A stretch of 64,000 nucleotides of DNA, taken from NCBI GenBank assembly GCA_016186945.1, contig JACPKR010000041.1:1-64000 (forward strand), read 5' to 3'. The stretch is from Deltaproteobacteria bacterium. Lineage in GTDB: Bacteria > Bdellovibrionota_B > Oligoflexia > Oligoflexales > Bog-1112. Positions 9,111 to 16,570 of this stretch are shown piece by piece. Positions within the stretch are counted from its first letter, which is position 1. Each line of letters opens with the position of its first letter. Position numbers and translations under genes: made by a program. Below the pieces are notes generated by a model. The model worked only from the letters and a program-made list of their open reading frames with translations. It was not told the DNA's origin and made no database searches.

Positions 9111-11324
9111 TTAACTTTGTCGGTCGACCAGGATGGTGTCGGGGACAGATGCGATTGCTTTCATGACACTGGTAAGGTGTTCGAGGTCTTTTACAGTGAT
9201 TTCAAAGAGCAGGATGCCTTTCCCATCGTTAGAGACTTTCACCTGGGCTTTCTGAATATTGGCTCCGCACTTGGAGATGGCCATGGTAATTTCTGCAAGA
9301 ACGCCTTGGCGATCGAGGGTGATGATGCGGAGGTGGACGCGATGCAGGGCAACTCGTCGGGTGGTGTCTGTCCAGGAAACTTTCACGCGTCGTACCGGGT
9401 CAAGGTCGAGGGCGCGTGGGCAGTCGGTCCGGTGGACGGAAACGCCTCGTCCTCTTGTTATGAATCCGAAGATATCTTCTCCCGGAAGAGGGTTACAACA
9501 TCGTCCGAAGGTGACCAAAATGTTATCCAGACCAGAGACGAGGACACCGGATCCTGTGCTTTTGGGAACGTGGCTCGGGGCTTTGATCTCCTTGGTTTGT
9601 GGTAAAGTATGTTCGGGAAACACTTTCTCGATTAGCTCAGGAACGTTTATTTTCCCGTAGCCGATGACGACAAAGAGGTCGTCGAGTGTTCCTTCCTTTG
9701 CTGCCTTGTAAAGTTGCTCCACCTGCCGATTGGAAATGAGTTTGTTTAGGTTTAGGTGTTTTTTCTCCAGTTCGTCTTCGAGAATTTCCTTCCCAATTTC
9801 TTTGCTTTTGGTGCGTTCTTCAGCACGCAGGAACGAGCGGATTTTATTTCGCGCTTTTGTAGTGACGACGAAATTCAGCCAGTCTTTCGAAGGGTGCTGG
9901 TTGGGGGAGGTCAAGATTTCTACGATATCACCGGACTGCAATTTACCCCTCAGCGGGGTGATCCTGCCGTTGACTTTTGCCCCCACGGATGAAAGGCCGA
10001 CGTCCGTATGTACGGCGAAAGCAAAGTCGAGTGGTGTTGCCCTAAGCGGTAAGGGATGAACGTCACCTTGAGGAGTGAAAACGAAGATTTCCTCATCGAA
10101 GAGATCCACTTTGATAGCAGCGAGGAATTCGTTAGGATCCTTGACGTCGTGTTGCAGCTCCATGATTTGACGTAGCCACGCGAATTTTTCGAGGTCGGTG
10201 CTCCCGTTCCCTGGTGTTGCCTTCTCTTTATAGGCCCAGTGGGCGGCTATCCCGTATTCGCAAACTTTATGCATGTCGTGGGTGCGGATTTGAATTTCTG
10301 CAGGAGATCCGTTAGGTCTGATGACTGTTGTATGCAGAGACTGGTAGAAGTTTGGCTTCGGCATCGCGATATAGTCTTTGAACCGGCCGGGCATGGGTTT
10401 CCACATGGCATGGACGATACCTACAACTTCGTAGCAGTCGCGGACGTTATCGACAAGGATGCGGAATGCGAAAAGGTCGTGGATATCCTTAAACGCAAGT
10501 TGGCGATCTAGCATTTTTTTATATATGGAGAAGAAATGTTTGGGTCGACCGTAGACTTTTGCATTTTTGAATCCGTATTTTCTAAGTTCGTTTTCCAGGA
10601 TTTCCTTAACTTCTTTGATGTAGGTTTCGCGTTCTTTTTTCTTCGCAGCGATATTGCGAGCGATCTCTTTATATACTTCGTTCTTAGTTTCCTTAAGGCA
10701 GAGGTCTTCCAATTCACTGCGCATGTGGTAGATCCCCAAACGTCCGGCGAGGGGGGCATAGATGTCGAGTGTTTCCTGGGCGATGCGCCGACGTTTTAAT
10801 GAGGGAAGGGATTCCAAGGTTCTCATATTGTGGAGTCGGTCGGCGAGTTTGATAATAATGACGCGCAAATCTCTAGCCATAGCCAGGATCATTTTACGGA
10901 AATTCTCCGCCATTCTTTCCTGGCTTGAGCGGAACTCGATTTTTGCGAGTTTAGTGAGTCCGTCCACAAGGTCTGCGATCGTTTCTCCGAACTCTGCTTT
11001 GATTTCTTCTATGCCGGTACCCGTGTCTTCAACGACGTCGTGAAGCAGTGCAGCGATGAGTGACGCGACATCGACATGGAGTTCTGAAAGCACTTCTGCA
11101 ACGGCGATGGGGTGGATTATGTAGGGTGCGCCACTGGCACGTTTTTGATCCCCGTGTTTGGTGTGGGCGTAGTTGTAAGCTTTTTCGATATTAGCTAGAG
11201 CTTCTTCGTTTTTGATGTAGGATTTGACCTTGCTGAGGAATTTCTGAAATAGTTCATTAGGGTCGAGCGACTTTATATCGTTCCCTTGATTTTTTTCTTC
11301 ATTTTGCTTGATTGGGGTAGGCAT
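9111..11324 (-). CDS. relA/spoT: Bifunctional (p)ppGpp synthetase/hydrolase (RelA/SpoT homologue)
   Basis: 737 residues with the full long-RSH layout. HD hydrolase about 45-200, with His95-Asp96 (LLHDVVEDTG) and the NMRTL helix intact. Synthetase about 250-365, with RPKHFFSIYKK, RFKDYIAMPKPN and the catalytic Glu343 of EIQIRT. TGS about 405-470, a conserved Cys region (FGRCCNPLPGE), and a C-terminal ACT about 663-737. Both active sites look competent, as expected for the single Rel of a deltaproteobacterium. It follows gmk on the same strand, the usual stringent-response pairing. A family B repeat ends 18 bp before its start, so its leader is repeat-derived. Confidence 0.96.
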   Translation of the reverse strand: MPTPIKQNEEKNQGNDIKSLDPNELFQKFLSKVKSYIKNEEALANIEKAYNYAHTKHGDQKRASGAPYIIHPIAVAEVLSELHVDVASLIAALLHDVVEDTGTGIEEIKAEFGETIADLVDGLTKLAKIEFRSSQERMAENFRKMILAMARDLRVIIIKLADRLHNMRTLESLPSLKRRRIAQETLDIYAPLAGRLGIYHMRSELEDLCLKETKNEVYKEIARNIAAKKKERETYIKEVKEILENELRKYGFKNAKVYGRPKHFFSIYKKMLDRQLAFKDIHDLFAFRILVDNVRDCYEVVGIVHAMWKPMPGRFKDYIAMPKPNFYQSLHTTVIRPNGSPAEIQIRTHDMHKVCEYGIAAHWAYKEKATPGNGSTDLEKFAWLRQIMELQHDVKDPNEFLAAIKVDLFDEEIFVFTPQGDVHPLPLRATPLDFAFAVHTDVGLSSVGAKVNGRITPLRGKLQSGDIVEILTSPNQHPSKDWLNFVVTTKARNKIRSFLRAEERTKSKEIGKEILEDELEKKHLNLNKLISNRQVEQLYKAAKEGTLDDLFVVIGYGKINVPELIEKVFPEHTLPQTKEIKAPSHVPKSTGSGVLVSGLDNILVTFGRCCNPLPGEDIFGFITRGRGVSVHRTDCPRALDLDPVRRVKVSWTDTTRRVALHRVHLRIITLDRQGVLAEITMAISKCGANIQKAQVKVSNDGKGILLFEITVKDLEHLTSVMKAIASVPDTILVDRQS

Positions 11325-11342
11325 GGCCCTTTTTTTCCCATC

Positions 11343-11446
11343 TATAGTCTTTGAGAAATAGAATTTGTGGAGAGGACCTTTTTTGAAAAAAAGTTCCCCT
11401 CCACGCCTCCCCCCAAAAAACTTTAAATATTGAAGTTTTTACTATA
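11343..11446 (+). repeat. Family B repeat, internally deleted copy (B1)
   Basis: Left end TATAGTCTTTGAGAAATAG, then AATTTGTGGAGAGGACC and the GAAAAAAAGTTCCCC..CCCCCCAAAAAACTTT section. It jumps from TTGAAGTTTTT directly to ACTATA, so most of the right half is missing (104 bp instead of 167). It lies between gmk and rel. Confidence 0.85.
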
Positions 11447-11453
11447 ATTTTGA

Positions 11454-12164
11454 TCAAGAGCGGCTCCTTCGTTGATGTTCCGTGGCGTCTTCTTCCTTAA
11501 ATTTCTTTCTGAGTTCCACGAGCCAGTCAGCGGTTTCAAATTCTTCGTTTAGTTTCATACAGTGCCTAACACCCTCGGAATGGCTTAGCTTAACTGCTTG
11601 GTTGTTCAAAACAAGGTTTTTTAATTCCGCATATGCGTTCTCCAGGTTGTCGTTGATAATGAAGTGCTGGAAGTTTTTTCCCTGTAGGAGTTCTTCTTTT
11701 GCGGTGTTCAGCCTTCTCCATTTTGAGGGGAGTGTGTCGGTCCCTCGTTGTGAGAGTCGCGTCCAGAGGGAGAGGATAGTGGGAGGAAGGATAAAGATAG
11801 TGCAGCTTTCCGGGTAGATATTTTGAACATGGTGGGCGCCTTCCACATCAATTTCGAGGAGGACCCGCTGACCTGCTTGTATGATTCGCTGGATTTCGTC
11901 CTTGGTAGTGCCGTAGTAGTGGCCGAAAAGCTTGACCCATTCAACGAGGCGATTGGCTTCAACGTGTTGTTTAAATTCTTCTTCGTTCACGAACCAGTAG
12001 TGGATCCCGTTCTCCTCACCGGGCCGTTTTGCCCGGGTAGTGACGCTTACGGAAACTTTGATGTTTGGAACTTCACCGACAAGGCGTCTGGTAAGGGTCG
12101 TCTTGCCCGTTCCTGAAGGGGCCGTGATTATGAGTATGTTCGCGTTTCCGTTTATTTTTTTCAT
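11454..12164 (-). CDS. gmk: Guanylate kinase
   Basis: 236 residues; the usual length is about 205, and the extra length is a charged C-terminal tail. P-loop APSGTGKTTL at about 15-24, the GMP-binding SVTTRAKRPGE.NGIHYWFV section, the LEIDVEGA motif, and the RxxRRLNTAKEEL-type lid region are visible. It phosphorylates GMP to GDP in the cytoplasm and supplies GDP/GTP, the substrate of the downstream Rel. Upstream (12165-12324) is a divergent promoter region shared with the subtilase gene. Confidence 0.95.
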   Translation of the reverse strand: MKKINGNANILIITAPSGTGKTTLTRRLVGEVPNIKVSVSVTTRAKRPGEENGIHYWFVNEEEFKQHVEANRLVEWVKLFGHYYGTTKDEIQRIIQAGQRVLLEIDVEGAHHVQNIYPESCTIFILPPTILSLWTRLSQRGTDTLPSKWRRLNTAKEELLQGKNFQHFIINDNLENAYAELKNLVLNNQAVKLSHSEGVRHCMKLNEEFETADWLVELRKKFKEEDATEHQRRSRS

Positions 12165-12324
12165 GAGATCGTCCGGGTTCTTGCTAATAGTATGATCGGC
12201 TAATTTTCGATGTTTTTAAAGCCCCTTGCAGTTAAGTAACGGAAAAATTGGTGGAATGGTTTTATCAAGCTGGCTATTTTTCTCTATAGGAAAGTGAGAT
12301 CCCCTGTAATGGAGGGAGTTAAAA

Positions 12325-14055
12325 ATGCCCTATTGGTTTTGGTTATTGTCTGGGTGGCTGGCAGCGTGTGGGTCTATTGAAACGAGAAAAGATGGGAAGG
12401 AGGGTGAAGCTCGGAAAGGAAGTTATCTGCTTGCCTTTGACCGCACTCCATGGATGGGGCGGGGGTGGGGCCATGGGGATTCTCAGTCTTTGGGTTTTGC
12501 TTTGGCTAGAAAGTTTGGGGACGATTTTCGGATCCGATCGTTTGAATTGCTGTCTGTACTAGACGCCGGAGATGGGGCAGTTATGCAGCCGCTTGCTATT
12601 GTGCAGGTGGATGTCTGGAAGGAGGAGGATGCGGAGCTTCTCCTTACTCAGTGGGAGGGGGCTAGGGCGCTTGTGTTTTGGGAACCGAACTGGTTGAGTC
12701 GGCTGAGTGGGCCTCCCGTGTTTCGATTGGATCGTTATGTTGAGGCAGATAGTCGTTGGTGGGCGGACGGAATTAAGTTAGTTCCCGCGCTACATGAACT
12801 TGAGGTATTTTCCCTTGCAGGATTGCCATTGGTTTCCCCGGTGGTTGCGGTGTTAGACAGTGGGATTGACTATGAGCACCCTGCTTTAGTGGGGCGTGTG
12901 TGGGAGCATCCCCATCCGGAGTCTTCGCTTTGTAAGGGGGGGCGTTATGGTTGCAATACCGCAAGTCCCCGTGAGGGAACTTTGGGGGATGGGACGGTTT
13001 TCCCACTTGGTGCGCCTGGTCCTGGTCGGCCTTGTACGGGCCGGCGAGGAGATTTGGGGGAAGGAGACTGCGCGCATGGTACCCACGTTGCGGGAGTCAT
13101 TGCTGGGAATCCAGCGGAAGGAGTGATGGGGGTTTGTCCGACTTGTCGGGTTATGAACTTGCGGGTTGTGGAAAGTATAGAAGGAGAAGCACGCATTTCT
13201 GACGGAGCGATTCTCAGAGCGTTGGCATATCTCAGCAGCTTCCAAACAGCCGAGGGGAAAAACCTGGTCCGTGTTGTGAATTTGTCATTTGGCAAATATC
13301 AGAAGGGACAGGCGGTATCGCTTTATATAAAATATATTTCTCAATTGCGGGATGGTATTCTAGTGATAGGTGCAGCAGGAAACGAAGATAGTCAACGTCG
13401 CGTCTATCCAGCCGCTCACCCGCTAGCCCTGGGAGTAGCGGGTTTGGGGGCATCAGGCCGGAAGGCGTCCTATTCCAATTTCGGACCGTGGGTGGATATT
13501 GCCGCACCAGCGGGAGAGAGCCAAGAGGGCTTTGAATTTTTGATTGATTCCAGTTTTCCTGGCGGTGGAATTTCTTACAGTCAAGGGACTTCTATGGCCG
13601 TGCCCATCGTGTCAGGGGTTGCTGGATTAGTTCTGTCTGCTTATCCGGGCCTTTCCCTCGCCGCATTGAAAAATTTGCTAATAAGCACGGCCGATACGCG
13701 GATTTATGGAGAAGGATATGCAGGGGGCTATAATTTCAGGAATTACCTGGTCCAGGTAGATCACAAGAATGTTCCCCTGTTGGGCAAGGGAATGGTCGAC
13801 GCCTGGACAGCTTTGCGTAAAGCGGCACAAAGTAATGATCGTCCTCTAAGGCTTAGCGGAGAGGAGAGGCGCGTCGAATTAAAATGTGGAAGTATCGGGG
13901 GGGCTGACGTTTTTGACTCTTTGAAGGAAGTGCTCTTCTATTTTATGCTTCCCCTTCTTTGGGCCTTTGTCTCTTGGGTTTCAGACAAAGGAAGATGGCA
14001 TTCCCTTAGAAGCAAATGCGGTCGCCTCCTCCAACGGAGAACTGTAACTGAATGA
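12325..14055 (+). CDS. Lipoprotein subtilisin-like serine protease with a C-terminal membrane segment
   Basis: 576 residues. Lipobox LAAC with Cys15. The S8 triad is Asp178 (VLDSGIDYEHP), His251 (HGTHVAGVIAG) and Ser423 (GTSMAVPIVSG), with the oxyanion Asn in AAGNED (about 354). Several Cys occur in an insertion (about 203-275). Near the C-terminus (about 535-553) a hydrophobic stretch FYFMLPLLWAFVSWV is followed by basic residues, so the protein may be tethered at both ends, which is unusual for this family. GGAGG lies before the ATG. It overlaps the next gene by 4 bp (ATGA). Substrate unknown. Confidence 0.88.
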   Translation: MPYWFWLLSGWLAACGSIETRKDGKEGEARKGSYLLAFDRTPWMGRGWGHGDSQSLGFALARKFGDDFRIRSFELLSVLDAGDGAVMQPLAIVQVDVWKEEDAELLLTQWEGARALVFWEPNWLSRLSGPPVFRLDRYVEADSRWWADGIKLVPALHELEVFSLAGLPLVSPVVAVLDSGIDYEHPALVGRVWEHPHPESSLCKGGRYGCNTASPREGTLGDGTVFPLGAPGPGRPCTGRRGDLGEGDCAHGTHVAGVIAGNPAEGVMGVCPTCRVMNLRVVESIEGEARISDGAILRALAYLSSFQTAEGKNLVRVVNLSFGKYQKGQAVSLYIKYISQLRDGILVIGAAGNEDSQRRVYPAAHPLALGVAGLGASGRKASYSNFGPWVDIAAPAGESQEGFEFLIDSSFPGGGISYSQGTSMAVPIVSGVAGLVLSAYPGLSLAALKNLLISTADTRIYGEGYAGGYNFRNYLVQVDHKNVPLLGKGMVDAWTALRKAAQSNDRPLRLSGEERRVELKCGSIGGADVFDSLKEVLFYFMLPLLWAFVSWVSDKGRWHSLRSKCGRLLQRRTVTE

Positions 14056-14552
14056 ACCTTGCCATTCACCTGTTTGCGGCACTTGCATTTACAATCATGG
14101 TTTTTCTCTACATTCAGAAAACAAGGGAGAAGAAGCTTTTGAAAGCCTACCTTGCCGGTGAATTGAGGAGGAAGGTGAGTGTCGATTGGCCACTTTCTTT
14201 CCTTGTCTCTTTCGCGAGAGCGATGGAAATTCCTCTTGCTGGCAGATGGAAAAAAGGTGATGGACCGCATAGGCTTCAGAAGCATGTATTGTTCGATACT
14301 CTTCTGCTTTACGGGATAGATGGGATAAAATATGAAGAGAATTATGAAAAGAATGGGGAAACATGTGTTGTTTTTCGTCTAGCTAGGCGTATTCCTAGCG
14401 TGGATGCTCTGGAAAGTGAACTGTCTGACGCTTTACAAATAAAGGTGCGGGTAATTTCAACTATAGTATTTGAGAAAAAGAATTTGTGGAGAGGACCTTT
14501 TTTGAAAAAAAGTTCCCCTCCACGCCTCCCCCCAAAAAACTTTAGATATTGA
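14052..14552 (+). CDS. Small membrane protein coupled to the subtilase, with a repeat-encoded C-terminus
   Basis: 166 residues; the ATG overlaps the protease stop (ATGA). One N-terminal transmembrane helix (about 4-21) is followed by a basic cytoplasmic region. No family recognised. From about residue 137 the reading frame enters a family B repeat (14462) and the last ~30 residues (VFEKKNLWRGPFLKKSS..) are repeat-coded, so the original C-terminus was replaced or extended by insertion. The tight coupling suggests a joint function with the protease. Confidence 0.6.
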   Translation: MNLAIHLFAALAFTIMVFLYIQKTREKKLLKAYLAGELRRKVSVDWPLSFLVSFARAMEIPLAGRWKKGDGPHRLQKHVLFDTLLLYGIDGIKYEENYEKNGETCVVFRLARRIPSVDALESELSDALQIKVRVISTIVFEKKNLWRGPFLKKSSPPRLPPKNFRY

Positions 14553-14628
14553 AGTTTTTGAAAAGGGGCTTGGGGAAAGAACTTTTTTCAAAAAGTTTTT
14601 CCCAAAATTGATTATCCTGAATACTATA
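14462..14628 (+). repeat. Family B repeat, complete short form (B2)
   Basis: 167 bp from TATAGTATTTGAG to ..GAATACTATA. The outer ~28 bases form an imperfect terminal inverted repeat, and inner segments (CTTTTTTGAAAAAAAG, AACTTTTTTCAAAAAGTT) are themselves palindromic. It supplies the 3' end of the 14052 gene. Confidence 0.9.
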
Positions 14629-14644
14629 GCAACGAGGAGGATAA

Positions 14645-15637
14645 ATGAGGATCATATTACTTATTGGCAGTATTGCCTTCTCAGGCTGTGTGAGCCTGAC
14701 GAAGGAAGAAAGAAAAGCTCCGAAGGTCACAGAGACTATGCCCCTTCCTGAGGCTATTGCTGTGGGCATTGAATTTGGTGGTCGAACCTTGGATGATGTG
14801 AAGAAGTTGATAAAAAAAACGAAGCAGTGGGACAAAGCTGAGGAGCTAACGTTTCGTCTGATAAAAAACCACAAGTCGGACTGGCCCACGGTTTCCCTTG
14901 TCAATGCGATGAATCTTTATCAACTCAGTCCGTCGCGGCGTTCTTTCGTGGTTTTCAAGGATCTTGTTCGGTCCGACAGGATTATCGAACGCCAGTTAGC
15001 TTGGCAATTGGCAGCTTCACAGCCGAGTGAAAAAATGGCGATTGAAATTGATGAGATTTTAACCGATGCGGTTTTACAAAACGAACTGAGCGAGCATCTG
15101 CTCCCTCGCATGGCTGATGCGGTGGCAAATAACGGCTTGAAGGATAGCTATACAATTGTAAGGGAGGGCTTATTCACAAACGGAGACAGTGCGTTTGCGA
15201 AAGCAATGCTCACCCTAGCGCCCCAGAAAGCATCTGAGGATTTTATGGGCTATCTGGCAAAGGCTCCCATAGAGGAGTTGCGACAGATGAATGTCCAGTC
15301 AGTCGATGTGTTTACATGCACACTGATCCTCCAGCATTTCCTTGCAAACCCGCCCCCTATGTCTGATCCGAGACTGGAAGTCTTATTCCTTTATTCCATT
15401 TCTCGCAACAACGGTTTAGCAGAAATGGCCAGGGATGTGCTTGAAGCACTTATGCCTCGGCATGGTGAGCATCTTGCCTACGTCTTAGCTCAACTTCCGA
15501 CATGGATGCAGTTGGCATTCATTGAAAAGGCAAACATGCGTTTAACCCCTGTGGTCTCTCTTTTTCTTGATGAGCTGAAACGTGCAAGCCCGCATCCTGA
15601 CGTAAGTGATGAGATTCAGAGTGTCAAAAGTCGCTGA
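14645..15637 (+). CDS. Lipoprotein of unknown function with helical repeats
   Basis: 330 residues. Lipobox FSGC (Cys15) after a short hydrophobic signal; the start is set by GAGGAGG 6 bases before the ATG. The mature part is rich in helix pairs with A..L..L spacing and reads like a HEAT/TPR-type solenoid, for example the segments around LAWQLAASQPSEKMA and HLAYVLAQLPTWMQ. No enzyme motifs seen. It starts 17 bp after a family B repeat, so its promoter is either in the repeat or upstream of it. Confidence 0.7.
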   Translation: MRIILLIGSIAFSGCVSLTKEERKAPKVTETMPLPEAIAVGIEFGGRTLDDVKKLIKKTKQWDKAEELTFRLIKNHKSDWPTVSLVNAMNLYQLSPSRRSFVVFKDLVRSDRIIERQLAWQLAASQPSEKMAIEIDEILTDAVLQNELSEHLLPRMADAVANNGLKDSYTIVREGLFTNGDSAFAKAMLTLAPQKASEDFMGYLAKAPIEELRQMNVQSVDVFTCTLILQHFLANPPPMSDPRLEVLFLYSISRNNGLAEMARDVLEALMPRHGEHLAYVLAQLPTWMQLAFIEKANMRLTPVVSLFLDELKRASPHPDVSDEIQSVKSR

Positions 15638-15642
15638 GTATC

Positions 15643-15686
15643 TTGGAGGAACCAGCTGCGCAGTTTCCTCCAAACCACCTCCTTGC
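15643..15686 (+). repeat. Family A repeat, partial copy (A4)
   Basis: TTGGAGGAACCAGCTGCGCAG.. then TTTCCTCCAAACCACCTCCTTGC, the family A hairpin core plus right arm, lying between two same-strand genes. Confidence 0.8.
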
Positions 15687-15712
15687 TAGAGGGGATTCTT
15701 GTTGGAGAGAAG

Positions 15713-16159
15713 ATGGCTAATTGTAGCTACGAACGACTCAAACAATACTTGGACGCGTATGGATGGGTCTATCGTTTCGATGGAAGCAATGTGTTTTATT
15801 CCGGCTGGCGCTCAGTGAATAGAACGTATTCGCTCCGAGTGGAAGTTAAGGAATCCTTTATCTTGTTTGAAGTCAAGCTTTTGGGTCTTTCCGAACTTCT
15901 TGAGAAGAAGCACAGGAAGAATATGATGGAATATCTTGTCCAACTTAACCAGAAAATTTCGGTAGCAAAACTGGGTATGAGTGATGATGGGATGGTTCTC
16001 TTACTTGTGGAAGTTTTCAACGACAATTTCAGTTATGACCATCTTAGTAAGGTCTTGGGCTTGATTGGTTACTATAGCGAAATGATTCACTCAGACATTT
16101 TGGAAATAGTGGGGACGCTCACAGGTCAGGCGAGTTATTTACCTCGTTATCTTATCTAG
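15713..16159 (+). CDS. YbjN-like / secretion-chaperone-fold protein
   Basis: 148 residues from ATG 15713, which has GGAGAGAAG just upstream; an earlier TTG lies in the repeat-derived sequence and is less likely. The profile (N-terminal helix YERLKQYLDAYGW, strands with W.. and ..LRVEVKESFILFEVKL, then two helices) resembles the YbjN/type III chaperone fold by eye only. No catalytic residues. Its 3' end overlaps the convergent response regulator by 21 bp. Confidence 0.5.
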   Translation: MANCSYERLKQYLDAYGWVYRFDGSNVFYSGWRSVNRTYSLRVEVKESFILFEVKLLGLSELLEKKHRKNMMEYLVQLNQKISVAKLGMSDDGMVLLLVEVFNDNFSYDHLSKVLGLIGYYSEMIHSDILEIVGTLTGQASYLPRYLI

Positions 16160-16570
16160 TATACGACTGGTGAGGTGGCTGGGGGAGAAGGGTTTCAGAA
16201 TGATGTCGTCGAACGGATTATCGGCTCCCGTGTTGAGCATCTTATTAGAGTTGATATCAGCAGTTATGGCAAAGATGATGGTTTCAGAAGGGAGTTTCTT
16301 AAGTTTCAAGGCTGTGTCAACACCGTTAAGGCCTGGCATATGAAGGTCCATAATGATGAGATCGAAGCGCTCGTTATGCACTTTCGAGATGGCTTCTGCT
16401 CCGTCCATCGCAATATCCACCAGGGCTCCTTTCTCTTGCAAAAAATACTGCAAAACCTCTCTCACATCCTGACTGTCATCTACGACGAGAATATGAAGGG
16501 GAGCTAAAGTCTGTGATACTGCTCTACTTTCGTTTAGTTCCTTCAATTTCTTCCCTCTGTGATTGCGCAT
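16139..16570 (-). CDS. Single-domain response regulator
   Basis: 143 residues. A ~25-residue tail precedes one receiver domain: acidic pair Asp31/Asp32, phosphoacceptor Asp75 (LIIMDLHMPG), Thr103 and Lys127 (ILKPF), a complete set. No output domain. The start overlaps the 3' end of the kinase gene by 47 bp, so the two are translationally coupled. As the kinase's own receiver lacks the phosphorylated Asp, this protein is the likely phosphate acceptor. Confidence 0.92.
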   Translation of the reverse strand: MRNHRGKKLKELNESRAVSQTLAPLHILVVDDSQDVREVLQYFLQEKGALVDIAMDGAEAISKVHNERFDLIIMDLHMPGLNGVDTALKLKKLPSETIIFAITADINSNKMLNTGADNPFDDIILKPFSPSHLTSRILDKITR

